Shown piece by piece: positions 55,703-64,000 of a DNA stretch of 64,000 nt (its first letter is position 1; each line of letters begins with the position of its first letter). The DNA is taken from contig JAFNMF010000030.1 of the NCBI GenBank assembly GCA_026537415.1, positions 1 through 64,000 of the forward strand. Direction: 5' to 3'. The DNA is from Acetobacteraceae bacterium B3987 (GTDB lineage Bacteria; Pseudomonadota; Alphaproteobacteria; Acetobacterales; Acetobacteraceae). The notes below the pieces were generated by a model. The model ran no database searches. It was not told the origin of the DNA and worked only from the letters and a program-made list of their open reading frames with translations. The position numbers were made by a program, and so were the translations under genes.

Positions 55703-56743
55703 ATGACCCAGCATCCTTCCACCCCCGACTCAACCTCTGCCCCACAGGGGAAAGTTCCTCATCCTGACGACACCGTACGTGCCTTTGACGGGCTGGCACC
55801 CCGGCTGAAGACACTCACGCAAGAAATCGGTCGAATCGTCCTCGGGCAGGAAACAGTCATCCAGAATGTCCTGACAACCCTGCTGGGTGGGGGACATGCG
55901 CTGCTGCTTGGTGCGCCTGGTCTGGGCAAGACGTTGCTGGTCAATAGCTGCGCCCATGTTCTGGGATTGGAAGACAGCCGTATTCAGTTCACACCCGACC
56001 TCATGCCCTCCGACATCACTGGGGCGGAGATTCTGGAGCAGGATGAACAGGGCAAGCGGCATTTCCGCTTTTTGCCCGGCCCTCTCTTCGGGCAACTGGT
56101 TCTGGCTGATGAAATCAACCGAGCCAGCCCCCGCACCCAATCCGCCCTGCTTCAGGCCATGGCGGAAGGGCATGTCACGCAGGGGGGCAAGACATGGGCC
56201 TTGCCGAAACCCTTCCACGTTCTGGCCACCCAGAACCCTATCGAGCAGGAAGGCACTTACCCCCTACCAGAAGCCCAGCTAGACCGTTTCATGATGCGTA
56301 TTCCGCTGGATTTTCCCGCTCGGGATGCCGAACGGCGGATGCTGCTCCAGACTACAGGGGCTACAAAACGGAAAGCTGAACGTCTGTTCTCCACAGCCGA
56401 TCTTCTCGCTACACAGAAGCTCGTACGTACATTGCCCGTTGGAGAAACAATCGTAGAAGCAATCCTCACCCTTGTCCGGGGTCTGCGCCCGCAGGATGAA
56501 ACGGCCAGTAGTGACGTTCGCAATGCTTTGGATTACGGCCCCGGCCCCCGTGCTGCCCAATCCCTAATGATTGCCAGCCGGGCACGGGCCATGCTGCATG
56601 GACGTTTATCTCCGTCCCTGGAAGATATTCGTATGCTGGCAGAACCTGTTCTAGCCCACCGCTTGGGTGTCAACTTCGCCGCACAGACGCAAGGTGTGGA
56701 TGCCCAACAGCTCATCGCTGCACAGCTGAAGCGTATCGGCTAG
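55703..56743 (+). CDS. MoxR-family AAA ATPase
   Basis: 346-residue AAA+ protein, Walker A GAPGLGKT near residue 72, Walker B LADEINRA, and the DRFMMRI motif. MoxR proteins act as chaperones for VWA-domain partners, and the next three genes encode DUF58 and VWA-like proteins, so this is a typical MoxR/DUF58/DUF4159 envelope cluster. Confidence 0.93.
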   Translation: MTQHPSTPDSTSAPQGKVPHPDDTVRAFDGLAPRLKTLTQEIGRIVLGQETVIQNVLTTLLGGGHALLLGAPGLGKTLLVNSCAHVLGLEDSRIQFTPDLMPSDITGAEILEQDEQGKRHFRFLPGPLFGQLVLADEINRASPRTQSALLQAMAEGHVTQGGKTWALPKPFHVLATQNPIEQEGTYPLPEAQLDRFMMRIPLDFPARDAERRMLLQTTGATKRKAERLFSTADLLATQKLVRTLPVGETIVEAILTLVRGLRPQDETASSDVRNALDYGPGPRAAQSLMIASRARAMLHGRLSPSLEDIRMLAEPVLAHRLGVNFAAQTQGVDAQQLIAAQLKRIG

Positions 56744-56777
56744 ATCGGCCCGCTACGGCACCATCCAGAGTACGGAC

Positions 56778-57701
56778 ATGGCTAGCTCCTCTTCCTTCTT
56801 CCAGCGGTTCTTCAGCTCCCGTAGCACAGAACCTGATACAGGCCCGCAGCCCGTTCCCCTGCCAGAGCTGATACTAACAGCCCGTGGGCTGGCACGGCAG
56901 CTGCGCAGCGGGCCGCACGGCAACCGCCGGGCTGGAGATGGACATGAATTCTGGCAGTTCCGCCCTCATCAGCCAACAGAACCGGCCTCCCTGATCGACT
57001 GGAAACAATCTGCCCGCTCACCAGAGCCGGACCTGCTCTGGGTGCGAGAACGGGAGCAGCACACGCCTCGCCCCCTCTTCATCTGGGTGGACCCCTCAGC
57101 TTCCATGCGCTGGCGTTCCACCAACAGCCTGCCAAGTAAATATGGTGCTGCCCTAGGGGATGCGCTCGCCCTTGGGCAAGCGGCCATGTTGGGTGGAGAG
57201 GATGTTGCCATTCCCGGGTCCCGTACTCGTTTTTCAGGTCATCAGGCACTCCCCCGACTGGCCCATGCTCTCACGCAGCTTGCTACGCATGATGGCGTAA
57301 ACAAAGACGCAGTACTGCCTCACTTTGCCGGGCTTCCACCTCATGCCACTCTGCTGCTTGTCAGTGACTTCCTGTGGCCGGAAGACATCATGCAACACTG
57401 CCTTGCCCATCTGGCTACCCATCCCGGCCCTATTGCACTGCTGGCCGTGCTGGACCCGCAGGAACGTCATCTGCCTTTCAGCGGGTCGGTCCAGTTCAAT
57501 AGCTGCGAAGCTGAACCAGACCTGACCCTCCCTGCCACGGAGAGCCTGCATGAGGCTTATCAAACACGACTGACCGCACATTTCAGGCAGCTCGAAAAAG
57601 CCGGGCGGGGGCAGAAGCCGTTCTTCCGCTTCCACATCACCAATCAATCTGCCCTGCCTGTTCTGGCAGACTGCCATAACTTTTTGCGGGGGCGAGCATG
57701 A
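56778..57701 (+). CDS. DUF58 domain protein
   Basis: 307 residues, cytoplasmic. GNRRAGDGHEFWQFRPHQPTEPASLIDWKQSAR is the classical DUF58 core, followed by a VWA-like fold with WVDPSASM. It overlaps the next gene by 4 bases (ATGA). Partner of the MoxR ATPase by context. Confidence 0.92.
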   Translation: MASSSSFFQRFFSSRSTEPDTGPQPVPLPELILTARGLARQLRSGPHGNRRAGDGHEFWQFRPHQPTEPASLIDWKQSARSPEPDLLWVREREQHTPRPLFIWVDPSASMRWRSTNSLPSKYGAALGDALALGQAAMLGGEDVAIPGSRTRFSGHQALPRLAHALTQLATHDGVNKDAVLPHFAGLPPHATLLLVSDFLWPEDIMQHCLAHLATHPGPIALLAVLDPQERHLPFSGSVQFNSCEAEPDLTLPATESLHEAYQTRLTAHFRQLEKAGRGQKPFFRFHITNQSALPVLADCHNFLRGRA

Positions 57702-60454
57702 CCTTTCTTTCCCCTTACCTGCTGCTGTTTCTACTCATTCTGCCGGCCTTATGGTGGCTGGTTCGGGCTATTCCACCTCGGCCCCGGCAGCAGCGTTTCC
57801 CTTCCCTCATTCTGCTACGTACGCTCTCTCCCGCCCGGCAGGATGCGGCACACACGCCGCTCTGGCTTCTCATTCTGCGTATGGCAGCGATAGCCCTGCT
57901 CATTCTGGCGTTTTCTCGTCCGCTCTACATTCCCCAGCAGAATAGCCAGACACCGCAAAACCTTCTGCTTATTCTTGATAATGATTGGGCAGCTACCCCT
58001 CATTGGGAAGACCGAAAGAAACATGCGCTCGCTCTAGGTGAGGCAACCCTCCGTTCTGGTGGGCATATCACTCTCCTGCTCAGTACGCCGGAAGCGGATG
58101 GCCATATGCCACATCCATTCCACCCTACTGACCGCATGGCTCTTCAGCAGGTCCTGTCCGGCCTGTCACCACAATCATGGCCCAGCGACCGAAAAGCCCT
58201 TGCCCAAGAACTTCAAGCTCTAGCCCCAGAACTGCATAATACCACGGTCATCACCTTGTCTGATGGTCTGGCACAGCCCGGTGATGAGGCCTTACATTCA
58301 GCTCTCCAGCCGGCACAGCAGAAAGAAGATATACGCTGGCCTCGCTGTGACCTGTTCCGCCTCTCCATCCAGCATGGCCCTCATCTGATGATTCAGGCCG
58401 AAACACTTCCCGACTGTCCCAAACAAACACTCCGTCTGCTGGGTATGCAATTTGAGGCCGGCAAGCATTTCACCATGCAGGCCAATGCCCTCCTCCCCAC
58501 AGGTGAACCCCATGAGCTGGAAACCCTGCTTCCAGAAGCGACAGGCCTTGACGCCCTGAACCTGCCCTCCGTTCCCGGTCCGGCAGGGATGGTGCTGTTG
58601 CCCGGCAGAGCGGGGCAGCGTCGGGTTGGTCTCTTGCGCATCAATGGGGATGATACACCGCTGACAGGCAGCAATTTCTATCTGGCCCGTGCCATGCAGG
58701 CCGTCATCCCTTATCAGGAAGGCACGGCAGACAGCCTCCTCCCTCGCCATCCGGATATCATCATCGCTACGGATGGCACCCTCTCCGGCACGGCTCTGGA
58801 TGACGTGCTGGCTTGGGTTCGCAAGGGCGGTATCCTCATCCGCTTTGCAGGGCCTGATCTTGCACGCCAGAGCCAGCAGACTATGAAGGACGATGAATCT
58901 GCCCTCCTACCCGTGCCACTTCTCTCCGGCATGAGGCAGCTTGGCGGGCCGATGTCATGGGGCAATCCGCAGAAGCTGGCCCCTTTCCCGGCAGATACAC
59001 CTTTTACCGGGCTGACCATCCCTGATGATGCCACCATTTCCCGCCAGTTGCTGGCCCAACCCACGGATGACCTGTCCCGCCATGTCTGGGCCACACTGAC
59101 GGACGGTACCCCGCTCGTAACGGCTCGGCGGGAGGGGCGTGGTCTGACGGTCCTGTTCCACATCACCCCAACTGCGGACTGGTCCAACCTGCCTCTCTCC
59201 GGCCTGTTTCCCCAGATGATGGAACGCCTCATCACCCGTACACCCGCCATGCAGCAGACAGACGACACCTCGCATACTTTGTCGGACAGCCTTGCCCCGT
59301 GGCGGGTTCTGAATCCTGACAAAACACTCAGTCCGCCTGCCCCTACTGTTCGCCCTCTTCTCAAGACATCAGAGCAGTCAGTCGATGCGTTCCATCAGGT
59401 AGGCTTCTATGGTGGAGCGGCACAACATCACCCGCTCAACCTCGCCGACTATCAACCGCCTCTGGCTGAGGAAGCCGCACTAGGTTCGCTCAGACCCGCC
59501 GGACAGGCCGTGCTGGAGCGTCCCCTTTGGCCAACCCTCATATTGCTGGCTCTCGGGCTTCTGCTACTGGACCTCTGCCTCTCTCTTGGCCGTTCCGGAC
59601 TTTTCCGCTTCTCCCGGCGAGCTGCTCTCTGTCTGGTGGCCGGGCTGCTGGCGGGGGGGCTACAAGCTTCACCCCTTCATGCAGCCGACACAAATCAGGC
59701 CGTGCCCGCCGCCGCTCTGGCGACCCGTCTGGCCCATATCCAGACAGGTGACGCCACAACGGATGATGCCGTTCAGCAAGGGCTAGAAGGGCTGACAGCC
59801 TTTCTGAACCAGCGCAGCACAACACATCTGGACAGCCCTGTCGGGGTCGTGCCAGGGCAGGATGACCTTGCCTTCTATCCGCTGCTTTACTGGCCCATCA
59901 TACCCGCAACCCATCTGGATGAGGCGGGGAAAGCCGCACTGAAGGCCTATATCCAGCATAACGGCATGATCCTGATTGACGAAATGGGCGCAGGGGGAAC
60001 CATGGATGGCACAGATGGCTCTGCCACACGTACGGCCCTTAAAAAGGCTACAGAGGGATTACCCATTCCACCACTCACCACCCTAAATGAGCAGCATACC
60101 CTTTCCCATACCTTCTATCTGCTGCATGACTTTCCCGGTCGCATTGCGGGCCAACCCGTCTATGTCGCCCGACAGGGGGATAACGATAGCGAGGATATCA
60201 GCCCTGTCATTATCGGGAATGCCGACTGGGCTCATGCATGGGCCGTGGACAAAAACGGAGAACATCCCTTCGCCGTCATCCCCGACGGAGATAGCCAACG
60301 CACTCTGGCCTATCGTTTTGGTTTCAACACCATCATCTACGCCCTGACAGGCAATTATAAAAACGACCAGCGTCACTATCCTGAAATGCTGAAACGCCTC
60401 AAAAATGGAGCGGATGATGGATCAGATGATCCCGATGAAAGTGAGGCTCCATGA
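57698..60454 (+). CDS. DUF4159 domain protein with BatA-like N terminus
   Basis: 918-residue membrane protein. N-terminal BatA segment with two membrane helices (LLLFLILPALWWL; ILRMAAIALLILAFSRPLY), a large middle part with VWA- and amidotransferase-like folds, a further membrane helix near 610-635, a second hydrophobic stretch followed by a periplasmic-looking C-terminal DUF4159 domain (FYPLLYWPIIPATHLDEAG; ILIDEMGAGG). Coupled by 4-base overlaps to both neighbours. Confidence 0.88.
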   Translation: MTFLSPYLLLFLLILPALWWLVRAIPPRPRQQRFPSLILLRTLSPARQDAAHTPLWLLILRMAAIALLILAFSRPLYIPQQNSQTPQNLLLILDNDWAATPHWEDRKKHALALGEATLRSGGHITLLLSTPEADGHMPHPFHPTDRMALQQVLSGLSPQSWPSDRKALAQELQALAPELHNTTVITLSDGLAQPGDEALHSALQPAQQKEDIRWPRCDLFRLSIQHGPHLMIQAETLPDCPKQTLRLLGMQFEAGKHFTMQANALLPTGEPHELETLLPEATGLDALNLPSVPGPAGMVLLPGRAGQRRVGLLRINGDDTPLTGSNFYLARAMQAVIPYQEGTADSLLPRHPDIIIATDGTLSGTALDDVLAWVRKGGILIRFAGPDLARQSQQTMKDDESALLPVPLLSGMRQLGGPMSWGNPQKLAPFPADTPFTGLTIPDDATISRQLLAQPTDDLSRHVWATLTDGTPLVTARREGRGLTVLFHITPTADWSNLPLSGLFPQMMERLITRTPAMQQTDDTSHTLSDSLAPWRVLNPDKTLSPPAPTVRPLLKTSEQSVDAFHQVGFYGGAAQHHPLNLADYQPPLAEEAALGSLRPAGQAVLERPLWPTLILLALGLLLLDLCLSLGRSGLFRFSRRAALCLVAGLLAGGLQASPLHAADTNQAVPAAALATRLAHIQTGDATTDDAVQQGLEGLTAFLNQRSTTHLDSPVGVVPGQDDLAFYPLLYWPIIPATHLDEAGKAALKAYIQHNGMILIDEMGAGGTMDGTDGSATRTALKKATEGLPIPPLTTLNEQHTLSHTFYLLHDFPGRIAGQPVYVARQGDNDSEDISPVIIGNADWAHAWAVDKNGEHPFAVIPDGDSQRTLAYRFGFNTIIYALTGNYKNDQRHYPEMLKRLKNGADDGSDDPDESEAP

Positions 60455-62556
60455 CAGGCGCACCCTCTTCCATCATTTGGGTACCTTTTCTGCCGCTTTG
60501 GCTGCTCATAATGCTGGCCGTCTTTTGCCTGTTGATCGGCCTTTACGGTGCCCTGCGGGGGTGTCGTGGTATCCTCTGGCGAGTGGGTGCCCTACTGCTG
60601 GGGCTGCTCTGGCTGGCCAACCCACGGCAGACACATCCTCACATGCAGGTACAGCCTCAAGATGCGCTTCTTGTGGTGGATATATCGCCCTCCATGGGGA
60701 TTGGAGACCGGCAGAAGCTCGTCCAGCAGGCCCGAACTCAACTGCTGAATCAGGGAAAAACACTACATAACCTGACGATTCATGAGCTGGAAGTTCCCGG
60801 TGGGAACGGACAGGGAACACGCCTTTTTGAAGCCATGGACCGAGCGGCCCTCTCCCTAAACAATCCGGCAGGAATCTTCTTACTGACTGATGGCATGGAC
60901 CATGACATTCCAAGCCAGCTCCCTCCTTCCCTTAAGGACATGACAGGGCGTGTCATTCCCCTGCATCTTCTGCTCTCTGCCAAGGGAGAAGAAACAGACA
61001 GACGGTTAAGAGTTCTCAGTGCGCCGCCTTACGTCATTATCGGCCAGACAGCCCATATCCGTATTCAAGTGGATGATCTCGGCACGGCAGAGGGGCAGCC
61101 TGTCGATATTCTGGAACATAGCCCTGACGGCCAAACAAAAATCCTCGCCCATACGCAAAGCGGCCAACCGGTGGATCTGGATGTTCCCGTCACCCATGCT
61201 GGCCTCACTCTGAAAGAACTCACTGCATCCCCTTTGCAGGGTGAAGCCTCTCTACGGAACAACAGCACCATCATCCGCCTTCAGGGAGTGCGGAACAGAT
61301 TAAGGGTACTTTTGGTTTCCGGCGTGCCCAATCAGGGAGCCCGTGTATGGCGTACACTGCTGAAAGCCGACCCTTCTGTCGATCTGGTACATTTCACCAT
61401 TCTGCGTTCCCCCGATACAGAAGATGATACACCTCTTTCCGATCTCGCCCTGATTCCCTTCCCCACGCATGAGCTGTTCGCCCAGAAAATCAACAGCTTC
61501 GACCTCATCATTCTGGATGGTTTCCGCAATCAGAACATCCTACCGGAAAGCTATCTGGAAAATATTGCCCGCTATGTCCGTAAAGGTGGAGGGCTGCTGG
61601 TGGTCGGCGGGCCAGAAATGACACAGATTGGCACATTGCAGGATACACCTGTCGGCTCTGTTCTACCGGCCCATATTCCAGCGGAAAATGGTATCATCAC
61701 GCAGCCTTTCTCCCCGACACGCACAACACTAGGCCTCTCCCACCCTGTTACGCAGGCTCTGCCAGAGCATGGCCCGTGGGGTAGCACATGGGGACCATGG
61801 TACAGGGCCCTCCGTACGGACCAGACACAAGGTCGCACCCTACTGGCCACACCATCAGGCTCGCCTCTTCTTGTGCTGGACCAACGGGGACAGGGCCGAG
61901 TAGCCATGCTGCTATCGGACCAAATATGGCTCTGGTCCCGTGGGGAAAAAGGCGGCGGCCCACAAGCTGAATTACTGCGCCGCCTCTCTCACTGGCTGAT
62001 GAAAGAACCAGAACTAGAAGAAAACCAGCTAGAAGCTCATATTGAGCAAGGGCGTCTAACCGTCACCCGCACCAGCCTAACCCCGCTACATAATGTACAG
62101 GCGGATGTTATTGGGCCGGATGGACATCACGTGCCCCTTCCCCTCGCCCATGTGCCGGGGCATGAAAGCCTCTGGTCGGGAAGTCTGATGCTGCCCTCCC
62201 TGCCTGAACAAAGCGGCCAGATATGGACCATCCGTCAGGATGAACTCAGCACCACCGTAGCTCTGCCCGATACCAACCCGCTGGAAGACCAAGACCTCCG
62301 CAGTACCGCCACCGGGCTGGCCTCTCTTGTCACCCGCTCTGGTGGTGGTGTGTTCTGGCTGGGTGCCGGGACTATCCCCGAAATAAAACAAATTGCCGAA
62401 GGCCATGCCCTACACGGTAAGGACTGGGTTGGCCTACCCCTACACCAGACGGCCCTCTCTACTGGCAGCACCAGCACGGCTTTTCTGCCGGGATGGCTGC
62501 TTCTCACCCTCATTCTTGCAATGATGGGCCTTGGCTGGTGGCGTGAAGGACGGTAG
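60451..62556 (+). CDS. Membrane protein with VWA-like and amidotransferase-like domains
   Basis: 701 residues. Two membrane helices at the N terminus, then a VWA-like domain with a MIDAS-type DISPSM motif, a glutamine-amidotransferase-like domain (VRKGGGLLVVGGPEM, about residue 385) and a C-terminal membrane helix. Fourth gene of the moxR cluster; probably a membrane partner acting with the MoxR ATPase. The catalytic cysteine of true amidotransferases is not seen. Confidence 0.82.
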   Translation: MTGAPSSIIWVPFLPLWLLIMLAVFCLLIGLYGALRGCRGILWRVGALLLGLLWLANPRQTHPHMQVQPQDALLVVDISPSMGIGDRQKLVQQARTQLLNQGKTLHNLTIHELEVPGGNGQGTRLFEAMDRAALSLNNPAGIFLLTDGMDHDIPSQLPPSLKDMTGRVIPLHLLLSAKGEETDRRLRVLSAPPYVIIGQTAHIRIQVDDLGTAEGQPVDILEHSPDGQTKILAHTQSGQPVDLDVPVTHAGLTLKELTASPLQGEASLRNNSTIIRLQGVRNRLRVLLVSGVPNQGARVWRTLLKADPSVDLVHFTILRSPDTEDDTPLSDLALIPFPTHELFAQKINSFDLIILDGFRNQNILPESYLENIARYVRKGGGLLVVGGPEMTQIGTLQDTPVGSVLPAHIPAENGIITQPFSPTRTTLGLSHPVTQALPEHGPWGSTWGPWYRALRTDQTQGRTLLATPSGSPLLVLDQRGQGRVAMLLSDQIWLWSRGEKGGGPQAELLRRLSHWLMKEPELEENQLEAHIEQGRLTVTRTSLTPLHNVQADVIGPDGHHVPLPLAHVPGHESLWSGSLMLPSLPEQSGQIWTIRQDELSTTVALPDTNPLEDQDLRSTATGLASLVTRSGGGVFWLGAGTIPEIKQIAEGHALHGKDWVGLPLHQTALSTGSTSTAFLPGWLLLTLILAMMGLGWWREGR

Positions 62557-62680
62557 AACAACAATAATCCTGCGTTGTGGCCCCGTGGTTCTGTAAAGCT
62601 GACAGGCCATTGCCACGGCCTGACGTGATCCCTGCGGCCCGTCCCCGTAGCTGGTAGAAGAGAAGGCACTGTTCCCGATC

Positions 62681-63385
62681 ATGCGCCCATTGAGTTCATT
62701 CCTGCCCCGTCTCGCTTTTGCCATTAGTCTTTCGGCTGCTTCAATTGTGGTTCTGCCACACCGTGCCCATGCGCAGTCCGCTGATGAAGCTGAGGCCGAG
62801 CAGGAAGCCATGGATGCCCAGAAACAGGCTGAGGCCCGCAAGGAAGCACGTCGCTCCGCTCCGCCTTCGGCTTTGCCCGGCGCAGACGCGGATAATGGCG
62901 ATAACAGCCACGCCCGGATGGACATTAATCCAACCGCTGCCCTCTTTGATGCTATCAATCGTGGCTCATTGCTCGGCGCAAAGGAAGCACTGAGCCGTGG
63001 TGCAGACATCAATGCTCGTAATGTGCTGGAGCAAACCCCGCTGGACCTCGCCATCGACCTCGGTCGCAATGACATCATGTTCCAGCTTCTCTCCCTGCGG
63101 ACCTACAACCCGGACGGCAAGCTCATCACCAGCACTACGCATGATGAAACCGACACCCATATCTCCGTCAACGGTCAGGCCAGCCTTGCAGCACGGGCTC
63201 CTGCACCTATTGTAGAAAATCCGGGACAGCCGCTCCCATCAGTTGGCTTTCTGGGTTTTAATGGCCCGGCAGCTCCTCCCGCTCGTAAGGCCGTGTCTCG
63301 CACACCACAGCACAAAGTACGCCCAGTTGCTCGTCGTGTGGCCCACAGCAACAAAGCAGCTGTCCAGACGACAACGCCGCAGTAA
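62681..63385 (+). CDS. Exported ankyrin-repeat protein
   Basis: 234 residues. Signal peptide ending at AHAQ, a charged Glu/Ala/Lys-rich helix (about residues 30-60), then ankyrin-like repeats (ALFDAINRGSLLGAKEALSRGADINARN; QTPLDLAIDLGRNDIMFQLLS) and a Pro/Ala/Arg-rich tail. Follows the moxR cluster by 124 bases and ends at the hairpin 63417-63456. Function unknown; periplasmic by signal peptide. Confidence 0.8.
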   Translation: MRPLSSFLPRLAFAISLSAASIVVLPHRAHAQSADEAEAEQEAMDAQKQAEARKEARRSAPPSALPGADADNGDNSHARMDINPTAALFDAINRGSLLGAKEALSRGADINARNVLEQTPLDLAIDLGRNDIMFQLLSLRTYNPDGKLITSTTHDETDTHISVNGQASLAARAPAPIVENPGQPLPSVGFLGFNGPAAPPARKAVSRTPQHKVRPVARRVAHSNKAAVQTTTPQ

Positions 63386-63416
63386 GAACCGCCGCTTCTT
63401 TCATGAAGCCCTACAG

Positions 63417-63456
63417 AAAAGCCCTTCTCCGGGTTCCCCCGGGAAGGGCTTTTTTC
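63417..63456. terminator. Bidirectional terminator
   Basis: AAAAGCCCTTC...CCGGG pairs with CCCGG...GAAGGGCTTTTTT (63417-63456). Serves the ankyrin gene on the plus strand and the small membrane protein on the minus strand. Confidence 0.9.
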
Positions 63457-63477
63457 ATAACAGCTGCAATCCGTTGT

Positions 63478-63681
63478 TCAGGAAGACGCCATGAGAGGCA
63501 GTGCGCTATAATAAATGATAGAAATACCTGCAAGACAGATGAGAAAAACCAGCAGGTCCCAACAAAAGCTGACAAAAACGGACCGCTTCTGCGGACGCAT
63601 GATGATGACGTGAAACAGAACAGCAAACACCAATGCTATGGCGGCGATGACCAACCCTGTATGTGTCTCAAAAAAATCCAT
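63478..63681 (-). CDS. Small membrane protein
   Basis: 67 residues with two predicted membrane helices (LVIAAIALVFAVLFHVIIM and LLVFLICLAGISIIYYSA) joined by a short basic loop. No family recognised. Followed on its strand by the terminator at 63417-63456 and preceded by ccrM. Confidence 0.65.
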   Translation of the reverse strand: MDFFETHTGLVIAAIALVFAVLFHVIIMRPQKRSVFVSFCWDLLVFLICLAGISIIYYSALPLMASS

Positions 63682-63722
63682 ACTCCACCCCTCCTTATGT
63701 TCTGGACTTGGAACACCCGGCT

Positions 63723-64000
63723 TCAGGCACTCCTACGCAGCAGATGCGTCTCCTGCCGCAAGGTATCAATGGATAGGAACTGCCCGTCCCGCTCAAAATA
63801 CCAGAATGTCCAACCATTGCAGGATGCCGCATTGGTCAGCAAAGCCCCCAGCTTGTGGATAGACCCCCGATGCTGGCCGGAAACCAGCGTCCCATCAGGC
63901 GACACACGGGCTTTCAGCCGCCGCTGACGGTCATACACGACAGTGCCAGCAGGCAGGCTACCATTCTCCACGAAAGACCCGAAAGGAATACGGGGCATTT
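63723..64000 (-). CDS. ccrM: Site-specific adenine DNA methyltransferase CcrM, C-terminal part
   Basis: The visible 90 or so residues match the C-terminal RAMA domain of CcrM, the alphaproteobacterial GANTC methyltransferase: GSLPAGTVVYDRQRRLKARVSPDG, GQHRGSIHKLGALL and CNGWTFWYFE. The catalytic domain lies beyond the window end, so the gene is partial. Assignment from the tail only. Confidence 0.85.
   Translation of the reverse strand, partial: MPRIPFGSFVENGSLPAGTVVYDRQRRLKARVSPDGTLVSGQHRGSIHKLGALLTNAASCNGWTFWYFERDGQFLSIDTLRQETHLLRRSA

Overview
The window reads as chromosomal DNA of an alphaproteobacterium, most likely an acetic acid bacterium (Acetobacteraceae). This is inferred from gene content and protein style: nadABC, a MoxR/DUF58/DUF4159 cell-envelope cluster, DUF1285, a CcrM-type methyltransferase at the edge, a long acidic L9 tail, and a hydrogenase-4-like complex lacking its NiFe ligands. 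Most of the window is dense housekeeping sequence. No tRNA, rRNA, CRISPR array, insertion sequence or prophage was seen, and no stretch over 300 bases is without a gene.

Layout. 1-3959: a decaying two-partner-secretion adhesin locus (tpsB fragment, tpsA with a nonsense codon and a frameshift) next to an AT-rich Imm42-like immunity gene. 4035-7468: promoter, operator-like palindrome and the nadA-nadB-nadC operon for de novo NAD. 7473-9911: gloB, then psd-pssA for phosphatidylethanolamine. 9827-20197: six subunits of a hydrogenase-4/complex I-like membrane complex; five form an operon behind holC, and the small subunit is detached by a TonB-dependent receptor and a lipid kinase. 20307-30927: pepA, cysQ, tsaC, then the outer-membrane biogenesis run lptF-lptG-lptD-surA-rsmA. 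30925-32660: a previously unmarked 53-residue peptide gene (double-glycine leader, histidine-rich core) with its own terminator, then cfa.

32802-41005: rplI-rpsR-rpsF, rpoD, dnaG, a tandem pair of drug/metabolite transporters, yqeY. 41112-45899: carA-carB, where the carA frame is preceded in phase by a helix-turn-helix domain and by two identical palindromes 50 bp apart. 46044-51876: greA, ilvA, msrB (opposite strand), an EnvC-like protein, ctpA and rppH. 51852-55499 (minus strand): an MsbA-like exporter, cca and DUF1285. 55703-62556: moxR-DUF58-DUF4159-VWA cluster, followed by an ankyrin protein, a small membrane protein and the C-terminal part of ccrM.

Most interesting points: the bacteriocin-like histidine-rich peptide at 31047-31208; the HTH-CarA fusion with a second internal start and twin palindromes; the hydrogenase-like complex that has lost both NiFe cysteine motifs and nearly all lysines of its antiporter-like subunits; and the eroded adhesin locus with an orphan immunity gene.
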